NCBI RefSeq assembly: GCF_026230105.1
Contig: NC_079475.1
Span: forward strand, 36,764,086-36,828,085
Direction: 5' to 3'
From: Diorhabda sublineata
Lineage: Eukaryota; Arthropoda; Insecta; Coleoptera; Chrysomelidae
DNA: 64,000 bases
Part shown: piece after piece, positions 46,201-56,600 of the stretch
Layout: each line of letters starts with the position of its first letter
Position numbering within the stretch: position 1 is the stretch's first letter
The notes under the pieces: model-generated
Seen by the model: only the letters and a program-made list of their open reading frames with translations
Databases searched by the model: none
Told to the model about the DNA's origin: nothing
Position numbers and translations under genes: made by a program

Positions 46201-47264
46201 AAGACCTGTATGTAAGAATATGCTACAAATAGAACGTGTACAATACATAAAATAATAGAATAATGAAGTTTAGTTTTCTGTTAATTATAAAATTGTTTTT
46301 TTTTGTAGAATGATTTTGTTTTCAATGTTTTTTATTCACACTGGAATAATTTTTCGAAATCTCATTGTATCTCAGCCTCTCTTATTCATCCAGGAAACCC
46401 AACGTTTCTTTGTCATAATCCACTATTGTAGTGTTTGTTGGTGTAGATCAAGAGTTAAATTGCATAGCTTCTGCCCCACCCTATCTTATTAATTGCTACA
46501 CTACCCTGTACGGAAACTAGTTTTTAAATTCGTAATCGCCGTCAGAGTGGATCTCTTTCGATTTGTTCTGTCTCATCTTCCACTTTCTTCTAGCAACATT
46601 TTTCTACATCACAGAAAGATTCAGGGCCAATAAGTTCATTAGTTATGTTTGCTTCTTTCTCGGTTATTTCTGTTTGATCAGAAACACAGAATAAATGCTT
46701 GTACATAATCCTAGTACTGAAGCCCCTAATTCCAGCTTCAGCTTCGGTGGTGGTATTAGATATGTATACCAAGTATTAGTGTTTCTTCAGAAAGATTGAG
46801 TGGTATATTGCTTTTTCAAGTCTTCCTTATTATTTAGCAACCTCCTCGTAAAGTTTATATACAGATTACAATTTCTATAGGCTATAGTTTTGGCGTTGCA
46901 AATATTCATATCCCAATATATTTTTAAATCATAGGTCACAGAAAGGGAGATTTCTGTCAGGAAAGGGTGTTAAGTGCTCTCATCAAATCTATCTATGAAT
47001 CTCAAAGAGCTCAACAACATGTATTATAAATAAAATGTTTGAAAGATAGATGTAGAGGATAAAAGTACCTACTGTCAAATATAAAGTTTTTAATATGTAC
47101 AACAAAACTAAAGTTAAAAAATGGTACTTGATTTCATGCATAACAATGAACATGCATATGTTACAGACCTGGTAGGTACCGTGTAGAGTAGTACCCCGGC
47201 GGGTAGCAATGGTACTGATACAGACGAGTATAACTCGGCGGGGCAGGAGGATACGTCGCCAGAT
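34171..47264 (-). CDS. Unrecognised host gene, last two exons with Pro/Tyr-rich PPxY tail
   Basis: Two exons are proposed, 47264-47169 and 34292-34171. The first (96 nt, acceptor TATATATTTCAG, donor GTCTGT) encodes LATYPPAPPSYTRLYQYHCY and PPGYYSTRYLP. The second (acceptor TTTTTATCTTTTGCAG) encodes GILLRPDDGNVYTTLEPTL, SSNPNVYFQRGNG and MHPGMMY, then TGA. The leftover G of the first and CC of the second make an Ala codon, so they join in phase. PPSY is a PPxY motif that binds WW domains, common in cytoplasmic tails of membrane proteins and in transcription co-regulators. I do not recognise the protein. Upstream exons must lie right of 47.3 kb or beyond the window. Linking the two exons across 12.9 kb is inference; the GTCTGT donor is weak, and reading on would stop at TAA 47161-47163. 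Confidence 0.45.
34950..35630 (+). pseudogene. Degenerate Tc1-like transposase
   Basis: Frames near 35420-35600 give a VMVW/GCF-like block (SIMVWYASGSVREENIMLQG) and later scraps fitting the Tc1 core between the first and second catalytic Asp. Many stops occur. The borders are approximate. Confidence 0.45.
35650..37400. other. AT-rich DNA without recognised genes
   Basis: I see nothing supportable; no long frames and no clear repeats. Confidence 0.35.
37421..38099. mobile_element. Non-autonomous Tc1/mariner-like element with long inverted repeats
   Basis: The ends TACAATCTAAAGATAGCAAA (37421) and its complement (38099) open inverted repeats of about 130-165 bp that share TTTATGGTTT-GAAGAT, GTTGTACATG-CAAG and CCGTTTGCCATA. 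Internally, 37821-37849 (+) reads GQGAHFEHLL-stop, resembling the C-terminus of the intact transposase at 32228-33307. It is therefore a deleted relative of that transposon group. Confidence 0.72.
37708..37802 (-). other. Candidate exon inside the inverted-repeat element
   Basis: The acceptor TTTTACACACTTCCAG precedes SMGDIFSILEEHSKILPYSV and TMEVYSNDDE, then a stop. It is open over its whole length and acidic at the end. It could be a captured host exon, a transposon exon or chance. Confidence 0.3.
38380..38443 (-). repeat. tRNA-derived SINE fragment
   Basis: The minus strand has an A-box-like TAGTGTAGTGGCTAGAG and a B box GGTTCAAGTCC at tRNA spacing, with CAC in the anticodon position. The anticodon stem does not pair, so it is not a working tRNA. 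Confidence 0.55.
38450..40220. other. DNA without recognised genes
   Basis: Open frame 39153-39341 (minus) starts MLTPQKVTAITRAYYDNSVP; it is coding-like, but I cannot assign it. Nothing else is supportable. Confidence 0.3.
40238..40540 (+). pseudogene. Tc1/mariner transposase N-terminal relic, copy 1
   Basis: Broken frames give EHARSSWKHAKTWLW, GLSDLNVKM, RSNSYTKVRKAENLVRSADV. This follows the ETHEMLK-AYGD, WF-RFK-GRE, RSGRPS and NVERVR-LVRSDRR layout of mariner-like helix-turn-helix domains. Confidence 0.5.
40672..40881 (+). pseudogene. Tc1/mariner transposase N-terminal relic, copy 2 (deleted)
   Basis: This is a direct repeat of copy 1 (shared phrases GTCTGTCTGCT-, ATGTCTGTCGTGAG, GATGTGCGAA-AAAG) with an internal deletion of roughly 100 bp. 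It reads GLSDLKVEMIHLSLKNGS and VGKMENFVCPSRCAKK. Confidence 0.5.
42763..43639 (+). pseudogene. Mariner transposase pseudogene (DD34D type)
   Basis: From MATIAPSRTDYLTELCQNWY, the frames follow a mariner transposase: FRSGVFPLKDEQRSGRPTEV, DRYIIVGKVA, then after frameshifts IEKYLKYLGLVNKLDIW-PHKL, LKRNETSPPFLK, LTGDGKWVLYSN, SKRDEPVPTTSK, SVWWDYKGV, HLPYSPDLAPSDSHLFRSLQ and ESH-EQNGKYIID. The first Asp (LTGD) and third Asp (APSD) blocks survive. The QDNARPH block is deleted, so it cannot be active. The N-terminal helix-turn-helix is missing. Confidence 0.9.
43700..45880. other. AT-rich DNA without recognised genes
   Basis: I see no coding frame, repeat or transposon end that I can support. 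Confidence 0.4.
45891..46208. mobile_element. MITE, copy 2 (TIR CAGGTCTTGAAAC)
   Basis: This 318-bp element starts CAGGTCTTGAAAC and ends GTTTCAAGACCTG, a perfect 13-bp inverted pair. Its interior matches the copy at 7498-7833 (GCGCGGCG--GCTATCTA, TAGGGTAGGGA, TGTCGACCTGGTGGCCACAG). Non-coding. Confidence 0.8.
47169..47264 (-). CDS. Pro/Tyr-rich exon with PPSY motif
   Basis: The GC content is far above its surroundings and the codons are consistent (YPPAPPSYTRLYQYHCYPPG). The polypyrimidine-AG acceptor is good. It either splices at 47168 or ends as GL-stop at 47161. Confidence 0.55.
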
Positions 47265-47527
47265 CTGAAATATATACAGCATTGTGCAGACTATATACAA
47301 TGTGGTATAGTATAATATGCAAATAAGGTTTTATACACATATATATTTTATAATAGATTTTATCCGGATGCAGACAAAATTGTTTTTTTTTCTCAATAAT
47401 AATAGTTGGCAAAAAATAAACTCTCGTTATTTTCGAAGATTAGAGAGTAATATGAAATTAACAAATGATAATTATTCATCAAATTTTCAGTATTTCTGAG
47501 TATTTATATGTTCTTAACTGTGCGTAT

Positions 47528-48090
47528 ACGAGGGTTGTCTTAAAAGCTTCTACTTAACAAGAAAACAAGACATTTTTCTTCATAATAATTTCTATTTCTA
47601 TTTCTTAGTCCAATGATGCTATAATCTACTAAACCTTTAAGCCCAATAATATTTGCCACTTTCTCCGTAAAAATAGGGGCCGACGTCCTTGTTTTATGAA
47701 AATATCTCTCCTGCAAGTTAAACTTCATGGTTGTGGAGCAGGAAAATGTTGGTGGCGAGTAGAACTTCTAGTGAATAAGGTGGATGCTCAAACAACTTGA
47801 AGTGTAATTTGGGAATTATAGCCATAACGTTCACAGAAGTAAGAAAAGGTGCGTTATCCTGAAGGAAAATCACTTTTTTTTCAAAATGCAGTCCCTCTCC
47901 TGTTATTGTTTTACTTTGAGATAGCATATTCCCATGACCTCACTTTTTCTAGGCGATGAAACCGCCTTTTCGGAACAGATTCACTCTTTGCAATCTACTG
48001 ACTGTTTTCTAATTTGATGAGTATAGTGGTAGATCCAGGTTTCATTCATTTCCCATAAACCGCGCCAATAAAGCATGGAAAATATTCATT
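47528..48090 (-). pseudogene. Mariner transposase relic (minus strand)
   Basis: From high to low coordinates the frames read MNETWIYHYTHQIRKQSVD (first Asp block), GLHFEKKVIFLQDNAP (second Asp) and LFEHPPYSLEVLLATN (decayed PYSPDLAPCD), then a C-terminal scrap. The left edge ACGAGGGTTGTCTTAAAAGC (47530) looks like a mariner terminal repeat. This is the mellifera-like subtype by motif (DETWIHHYTPE). Confidence 0.75.
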
Positions 48091-48149
48091 TGACTCTCCG
48101 TTTCACGTCATTCAATAAATCGTGTGACTGACACACAGATGGCGCTGCC

Positions 48150-48650
48150 ATTGTAAATTCCATGTGACGTTTATGAAGTACCAGCTTTCAAAAGACAGCG
48201 TTTACTCACAGTCGATCAAAAACCACAACGTATTGATGATCAGTGCAGTGTTTGGCCGTGTGTGCACGTAATAAATCAGATTTTTGGCGTCGATATGTGA
48301 CAATGGATGAAACATGGATCCATCACTTCACTCCGGAATCAAAACGATCATCATCTGAGTGGACTGCAGCCGGTGAACCACGTCCAAAGCATCCAAAGTC
48401 ACAACAGTCAGCTGGAAATGTTATGATTTCAGTATTTTGGGATACGCATAGAATATTGTTCATCAACTATCTCCAAAAGGTAGAGACAATTAATCCAAAA
48501 AGTAGAGATCTCAAATGAAGTAGCATTCGCCGAAACTGAAGGCTTTTATGAGGCAAAAGACAAAATCTTCTACAAGCACGGCATCAAGAAGTTAGGGAAG
48601 CGTTGGAATGATTGTATTGCTCTTGAAGGAGATTACATAGATGGATAAAA
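48150..48650 (+). pseudogene. Mariner transposase relic (plus strand)
   Basis: Frames: QDQCLAVCARNKSDFWRRYV, TMDETWIHHFTPESKRSS, EWTAAGEPRPKHPKSQ, QSAGNVMISVFWDTHRILFI, NYLQKVETIN, then a deletion and KHGIKKLGKRWND...GDYIDG. It lacks the second and third Asp blocks. Same mellifera-like subtype as the minus-strand neighbour, arranged back to back with it. Confidence 0.85.
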
Positions 48651-49445
48651 TCGATTGTTTTTCTTAGTTGGGTTGGTTAGAGTCACACGACTCATTTAGT
48701 GTTGTGTCTCATTCCTCTTCAATTTGCATACGAGTATTTTTCCCCTGGATGTCAACGACAGCTGGGATGTGCAATGCTGTCATGGGCTGTGTGGGGCTCG
48801 TACCCGCATTACCCATTACAAAGGCGTTTCGCCTTTAAGATTAAAAATTTAACTCCAACTCCATATTATTTTTTTCTTATTTTCAGAAATATCTACACAA
48901 CGATTCGTCCTCACAATTGTATTGAGGGTAGAAAGAAGGAGAACAATCTGTGTATATGAAAAGCATGGAAAGTTTTAAATGAAGGCGTTACTAGTCTATA
49001 TGATGTACTTATGCTATAGTAAGATATCGTGTGAATAAATGTCTCGTAAATGGAATATTTAAAATAAAAAACGTATTCACATTATGCGAATGTATACCAC
49101 TTTCTCAGTGGATAGATATTTATTAATATCATTGGATATTTAAATATAATAAATACGTTCTAATATAGAAACATAAAGTGAAAGTTTAAAACGTTTGAAT
49201 GAATTTTCCTCCTCGATAGAAAGTGTCACAGTAATCCAGATTGCGCGGTGTCTCCGTAATTATCTTAACCAAATTACCACACAACAACAAACAATAAAAT
49301 AAAAAAATATTTTTTTATTTGATCTGGTTACTTATACTGTTTTGGTTTTTGTTGAATCTGTTTATTCTTACAGGTGGTTTTCATCAGTTTAAACTCAAGT
49401 GTGTTTTGGTCTGTTGAGTATTAAGTGTTTATTATTTCAATGGCT

Positions 49446-49598
49446 TTACGCTACAATGAATTTTTTCACTTCACTAACTGAATTTCCGATGTTTGGAGTT
49501 GCATCCACGACGCCCGCAGATTGCTCAATCGAGAAATTATTTGTGAACGCACTGTTCATTAACACTACGCCGACACTCACATTTACACTGTCTGACAT
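49446..49598 (-). CDS. Candidate small ORF, 50 residues, after a splice acceptor
   Basis: ATG (49596-49598) lies 8 nt after TTTATTTTTTCAG. The protein MSDSVNVSVGVVLMNSAFTN... ends VSEVKKFIVA and has no stop-poor artefact or low complexity. Its composition is more GC-rich than its flanks. It may be an exon, a transposon piece or chance; there is no family assignment. Confidence 0.25.
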   Translation of the reverse strand: MSDSVNVSVGVVLMNSAFTNNFSIEQSAGVVDATPNIGNSVSEVKKFIVA

Positions 49599-50649
49599 AA
49601 TATGAACTGAAAAAATAAACGTCGACGGTGGTTTTGCAAAATTACCCAATTTTGATGTGACAAATTTTGTTTTGATAGGCGTCTAGTATATATTCTAAAT
49701 AAATTTCTCTTATATTTGGAAAATAATTCAATACTATGTAACTCATTAACGTCAAAAGTTATTATGCGAGTTTTTAAGATTTTTTAATCGTAAAATATCG
49801 AATGATGTTTACCAACTTGTTTTACCTAGCATTATTATCGTTAATAATTCATATTTTTCGCCTCTCATTATACGTCCCACTATTGACGTATAGAATGTTC
49901 ATTGATTAGAGAATAAATATTCTCCAAAATTAGTAACTAATAATTAACCTGCTCGAGATGCACAACTTATCCTGCAGCTAATATCTAACGAAAGATTTAT
50001 AATTCAAATGTATTATCATAACTGCCACATAAACTAATTTCAGCCATAGGCAATTAACTTGAAAACAATTTACCACCAGCACTGTCCATATTAAGTAACC
50101 AAAATTCGTAGATATCATCAATAAATACCGTATCAATCATTTAGTTGCATAATAAAATAAAAATACAGTGAATTCTAGACAAGTTTTCGGTTGACAGGTA
50201 CACAGATTTTGGTTTTTTGGTGCTCATATTTCGCTACATGGTTTTAATTTATTTTAAACGTCTCGTTAACGCTACTTTCTCCGTTATAATCCAATATAAG
50301 ACGTTGGAATGAGCTTTTACATGCATATATTTTGTAATCATATTAATATCAAGGTGAAGGTAAAATAAGGAGCACGCACTTATAAAATATTCTTTTACCA
50401 TTTTATATTACCGGTAGTATCGCTAACAGTGGCAATTCGTGGTGAAAAATTTTAAATGTTTTGTGATATTTCCTTTAAAAACATACCTATTAAAAGTTTC
50501 ATTATATTACAATATATTGTTATTATGTTCAAACAGTCAAACAGTGAACTAGACAGGTCGCGAAAACAAACCAAAACGCACGATGTTAATTGTAAATAAA
50601 ACAAAAAGCTTTCAGAGAATTATCTTAGTATTTTTTATAATAATAGAAG

Positions 50650-51600
50650 GATCTATGACAATTATGTGTGAAATAAAATATCGGCCAAATGCTCACCACG
50701 GCTTCGGTGGCATACCTCTATCCGATGGTCCATATTTTCAATGATTCTGAGATATAATTGAGGTTCAATATCGTTAATGTGCCGAATTATTTCATCCTTT
50801 AGCTCTTGAATTTTTCTTGGCTTATTGACGTACACTTTTTCTTTCAAATATCCCCAACGGTGTCAAATCACATGATCGTGGCGGCCAAATAACATCGCCA
50901 CGACGTGAGATAACACGACCATTGAATTTCTCGCGCAAAAGAGTCATTGTTTCGTTGGCTGTGTGGCAAGAGCCACCATCCTGTTGGAATCAAATATCGT
51001 CCGGGTCCATATCCTCAGTTTCTAGCCACAGGAAGTCCGTTATCATCTCGCGATAGCGAACACCATTCACGATAACTGCTTGGCCGACCTCATTTTCGAA
51101 GGATGACGTCGCCATCCTATCAACCGCACCAAACAGTCACTCTTGGTGAATGCATCGACTTTTTAACAACCACTCGTGGATTCAACCGACCATTTGGCGT
51201 ATTGACGACGCTTGAAATGGTCAGCAGGCTTCAGCTCTTGAGTCACTTGAACCATGTAAGCGTGTAAATTCAAATCTTTAATCAAAATTCGCATCAGTGA
51301 TGTTCGTGAGATGTTTAATTGTTGGACACGACGACGAGTCAAAGTTGACTGCCACACTATCGTGAACAACAGCAATGTTTTCCGCAGAACGGTGTTTTAA
51401 CATTTCCTACAGACCCAGTTTGCTGAAATTTGCGCACAATTTTCCCGATTGTTGACACATTTGGTCGATTATGCTGACCAAAAAAATCACGAAGTGCACG
51501 AAATGCATTTTGATTTGAACGCCCATTTTCTTAAAAAGCTTGAACAAACTTAACGCGCTGCTCAATTGTGTCAAGTTTAGTTTATGCTCAACTTTCGTTG
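50650..51600 (-). pseudogene. Tc1/mariner-superfamily transposase relic bordering the satellite array
   Basis: Read on the minus strand: IEQRVKFVQAF, ALRDFFGQHNRPNVSTIGKI, VRKFQQTGSV, then LNISRTSLMRILIKDLNLHAY, QELKPADHFKRRQYAKW, a DD block in broken frames (51110-50870), and KVYVNKPRKIQELKDEIIRH, INDIEPQLYLRIIENM, RIEVCHRSRGEHLADILFHT. This is the two-helix-turn-helix transposase layout seen in the element at 31733-33724. There are multiple frameshifts. Its N-terminal end runs straight into the 184-bp array. Confidence 0.85.
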
Positions 51601-53639
51601 GAAACGAAGTGTCCCTCCATTTAATTAGCGCTTGTTTTGTATTAGCGACGCAATTTTTTAATTGTCTCGCAGTCAACATGTGCATTGATTGTTTTGCTTT
51701 GTGGTAGGAAACCAATCAGCAAAAAGAAAACGGTGCACAAGAGTTTTCGAGGTGTCAAGTTTAGTTTATGCTCAACTTTCGTTGGGAACGAAGTGTCCCT
51801 CCATTTAATTAGCGCTTGTTTTGTATTAGCGACGCAATTTCTTAATTGTCTCGCAGTCAACATGTGCATTGATTGTTTTGCTTTGTGGTAGGAAACCAAT
51901 CAGCAAAAAAAACAGTGCACAAGAGTTTTCGAGGTGTCAAGTTTAGTTTATGCTCAACTTTCGTTGGAAACGAAGTGTCCCTCCATTTAATTAGCGCTTG
52001 TTTTGTATTAGCGACGCAATTTCTTAATTGTCTCGCAGTCAACATGTGCATTGATTGTTTTGCTTTGTGGTAGGAAACCAATCAGCAAAAAGAAAACGGT
52101 GCACAAGAGTTTTTGAGGTGTCAAGTTTAGTTTATGCTCAACTTTCGTTGGAAACGAAGTGTCCCTCCATTTAATTAGCGCTTGTTTTGTATTAGCGACG
52201 CAATTTCTTAATTGTCTCGCAGTCAACATGTGCATTGATTGTTTTGCTTTGTGGTAGGAAACCAATCAGCAAAAAAAAACGGTGCACAAGAGTTTTCGAC
52301 GTGTCAAGTTTAGTTTATGCTCAACTTTCGTTGGAAACGAAGTGTCCCTCCATTTAATTAGCGCTTGTTTTGTATTAGCGACGCAATTTTTTAATTGTCT
52401 CGCAGTCAACATGTGCATTGATTGTTTTGCTTTGTGGTAGGAAACCAATCAGCAAAAAGAAAACGGTGCACAAGAGTTTTCGAGGTGTCAAGTTTAGTTT
52501 ATGCTCAACTTTCGTTGGGAACGAAGTGTCCCTCCATTTAATTAGCGCTTGTTTTGTATTAGCGACGCAATTTCTTAATGGTCTCGCAGTCAACATGTGC
52601 ATTGATTGTTTTGCTTTGTGGTAGGAAACCAATCAGCAAAAAAAAACGGTGCACAAGAGTTTTCGAGGTGTCAAGTTTAGTTTATGCTCAACTTTCGTTG
52701 GAAACGAAGTGTCCCTCCATTTAATTAGCGCTTGTTTTGTATTAGCGACGCAATTTTTCAATTGTCTCGCAGTCAACATGTGCATTGATTGTTTTGCTTT
52801 GTGGTAGGAAACCAATCAGCAAAAAGAAAACGGTGCACAAGAGTTTTCGAGGTGTCAAGTTTAGTTTATGCTCAACTTTCGTTGGGAACGAAGTGTCCCT
52901 CCATTTAATTAGCGCTTGTTTTGTATTAGCGACGCAATTTCTTAATTGTCTCGCAGTCAACATGTGCATTGATTGTTTTGCTTTGTGGTAGGAAACCAAT
53001 CAGCAAAAAGAAAACGGTGCACAAGAGTTTTCGAGGTGTCAAGTTTAGTTTATGCTCAACTTTCGTTGGAAACGAAGTGTCCCTCCATTTAATTAGCGCT
53101 TGTTTTGTATTAGCGACGCAATTTCTTAATTGTCTCGCAGTCAACATGTGCATTGATTGTTTTGCTTTGTGGTAGGAAACCAATCAGCAAAAAAACGGTG
53201 CACAAGAGTTTTCGAGGTGTCAAGTTTAGTTTATGCCCAACTTTCGTTGGAAACGAAGTGTCCCTCCATTTAATTAGCGCTTGTTTTGTATTAGCGACGC
53301 AATTTCTTAATTGTCTCGCAGTCAACATGTGCATTGATTGTTTTGCTTTGTGGTAGGAAACCAATCAGCAAAAAGAAAACGGTGCACAAGAGTTTTTGAG
53401 GTGTCAAGTTTAGTTTATGCTCAACTTTCGTTGGAAACGAAGTGTCCCTCCATTTAATTAGCGCTTGTTTTGTATTAGCGACGCAATTTCTTAATTGTCT
53501 CGCAGTCAACATGTGCATTGATTGTTTTGCTTTGTGGTAGGAAACCAATCAGCAAAAAGAAAACGGTGCACAAGAGTTTTCGAGGTGTCAAGTTTAGTTT
53601 ATGCTCAACTTTCGTTGGAAACGAAGTGTCCCTCCATTT
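51568..53639. repeat. Satellite array, 184-bp unit, about 11 copies
   Basis: GTGTCCCTCC recurs at 51609, 51793, 51975, 52159, 52342, 52526, 52709, 52893, 53077, 53258, 53442 and 53626, giving periods of 181-184. Each unit contains GTCAAGTTTAGTTTATGC, the dyad CTTTCGTTGGAAACGAAG, TTAGCGCTTGTTTTGTATTA, CTCGCAGTCAACATGTGC, and an A-run after AATCAGC whose length varies. Copies differ at only a few sites. The frames that open in every unit are not genes: the unit length is not a multiple of three. Confidence 0.97.
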
Positions 53640-53649
53640 CATTGATTGC

Positions 53650-56600
53650 GGTTTAGTGATGTGTGAATCTTAGTTAAGAAATAATCAAATCATTTATGGA
53701 GTATGGAGAATATTGATAAAGACATTGAGTGATAATTTTTGTGTTTTACCACAAACAATTTGGAAATTATATATGAGGAAGATATTTTTTCAAACGTTAA
53801 AGCTTCAAAACTATTTCCAAACATACAAAGTACCTAGTGAGGATGAAAACTTTAACCAACTCGTATTTTAGATAATTTGTTATATTCGATTAACCCTTGT
53901 ACCATAATCTACTGAAACAAAAGGGAAGAAATAAAAGAAATATCTGGAAGCAGGAGGAGACAATGGAAATACTTCGTATACAGAATGTCAAATCATTCGA
54001 AGAAACCGTACAATTTATTATAGATTTTTTAAATCAATAGACTTTTAATAATTATATTGTTCACTTTCAATAGCATACAAATAATATTGAACTTTCAAAT
54101 ATGCAAACAATATTTCTTATTGACAAATAACTGCACTAATAAAGAACTAGGTAACTGGAGCTTTCTTTACACGTTCAAATTGAAGTACCGCTGAGAATAC
54201 AATCAACCTATAGACATACGATCAATACAGAAGCAATTAAAATCTGTCAATATTTATTATTGATAAAATAGATTTATGATATGATAATCTGTTTCCAGAC
54301 AGATTCAATAAATATACTGGAAGCAGTTATATTGCATTTAATAAATTATAATGAAATAAAAATGTCGAATACAGTAATCATGTAGACGAGGGCTTAGAAA
54401 TATAAATTAGGTTATAAAAGCGCATGCTATTTACTATATAGAAATGTCACTTCACCACTATGATTATAAATTTACTGAATATCTTTTACAAAGTAATTAC
54501 CACACGATGCCTCCAATGCATCAAAACCGTTTTTTTTTTCGCATTGAAACGAATTTGGAACCAATATTTGTGGTGCAACTACACGCACTTCTTGTGCTTG
54601 AAGGGTACCTGTTTCGTATAGGAAACCAAAGCTGCTATTATCATCTGGTTTATTTTAAAAGAATCATGTTAGAGCTGCCGCTCTTTTTTAAATTGGGACG
54701 TCGTATCAGTATTGGATTTATCGCTAAAAATACGTCAAATTGGTCAATAAACAATGCGGGTTGTATTGTGACCAATGTATTGAGTATAAATCATTTGCGG
54801 ATTAACAACTCGCAAGAAAACTGTATTTACGTGAGCAGATAAGAAAAAATCCGTATAAGACACATGTTTTCCGAAAACATCGAAAATCTGTTAGCCAGAT
54901 ATATCAAAATAACCGTTCGAATTGAGGAAGTTGTCCAGATCACCTTCTACAAATGGTCGCCGTGGGATAAACAAGTGATTTTAACGTAAATTTATTTATG
55001 ATTTGTGTGCGATTTTAGATCTTATTATTATTGGAAAAGGGCTTCTTTAAAAGCTGTTACTTAGAAAAATATGAAATATCCTCAAAGAAGCACGTCTTTT
55101 TTCTCGAATAGACAGTGTTGTGTAGGTAAACGGTTAATATAGCCTGGAAAGGAAGTTTATTGGAAATTAGTGAAGTCTGACCAAGCTCTTTTCATCTAAT
55201 GAAAATAGGTTAGGTAACTTCACATAAGGTAAAGCTATAAGGTTATCCTTGTACCTTTATGATCTGATTGGTTTATCATTTAACAACCTTAAAAAGTTTG
55301 ATAAACTTCATTGCACCAATGGAAATTAATCCCCAATAGAATTGTAAATTGTTTGAGAGCATACTTACAGACTGACTAAGAATACTGCAAAAATACTTAG
55401 TATCAGCTATATTGGGTCCAATGAAACAGGTCTAAAAATATTTACGAATTTTTCAGCGCACCTAATATGTTGGGAGGCTATCAAAGCATTATAATGTCGT
55501 TGATTTTCTATTGCTTTCCGAGAGGTGGTTCGCTGGATTTCCAATTTTGGATGTCAGTTGGATCCAGTTCCGAACTTGTTTGCGGCACATAGGCCAATTC
55601 CAGCCATAAACAGTATAGAAAGTACTTAAGATTTCTTGAAAAATCCTTGTGATTCCATTGACATTTTCTAGATAAAATGAGATTTTCTTTACAAAATCGC
55701 ATCAGGACACTTTTGTTTTTTTCGAAAAATCTCATTTTCCCAGCACAATTTCAATGGGAACTCAATGAGTTTTCTATAATTAGTAAATACTTAGTAAACT
55801 CTTTCAGTACTTCAAAAGGCAGGAATCAGAAAATCGCCGACTAGCCTAACACGACCTAACTTAACTTCGGTCCAATCCCTCCTGGTTTTACACTCCAACT
55901 ACACCATAGTGACAACTTCTATTGCCTGAATTTATCCCTTGAATATTATTGTTATCAATATTTTTAATAAAAATGTTTGTAAATCGATGTATCTGATCAT
56001 TGTAATGTTTCGCCAGATATATTAAGTCAATATTCATTTGGAAATTAACGGCTTGTATCAACTTTACAAATAACCTATGCCTTGCGATTTAATTATACAA
56101 GATTTAAAATACAATATTTGATAGGAAACTTCCATATACATTCATAACACTCTTCCACTTATTCGGAATATATAATTAAAGAAAATCTTTTCACTAACGA
56201 TGTAATAGTAGCTACTTGGTTTTAATTTTCAACTGTTTTTATTCTATCCGCTTGTTTGTTGTATATGGTATCCGGTTAAAGGTCATTTAATTGATTAAAG
56301 TAAACGTATTAAATAATTACCCACTTGATATAATCTAGATTATTAGATCGTATTGACCTCTCACCTACTAAGCCTTTTTGTGAACGTCCATGACACAATA
56401 CTTATCTTTTAATTGTCCGTTCAAATAAATTGTGAACTAGAACAGCAACAAACTAAATGAATTTGTTGCTTTCCCATTCATTATTTTACGAAACATCAAG
56501 GAACTACCGCTCTTACTACTTAGGATTAAAATCAAAATTTAGAAAGATGTGAGTCGGATGTGACTCAAATCTGTAGATGATAAATATTGTCAGACCTGAA

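Noticed and set aside
51407..53548. Repeated 60-85 codon ORFs on both strands (MVSYHKAKQSMHML... and MIVLLCGRKP...)
   Set aside because: They are the same frame recurring in each 184-bp satellite unit. The unit is not a multiple of three, so no continuous protein is possible, and the reading changes with A-run length.
54444..54842. 132-codon plus-strand ORF from ATG
   Set aside because: No recognisable domain, splice context or neighbouring exon. Its length is possible by chance in this composition; I kept it only as a note.
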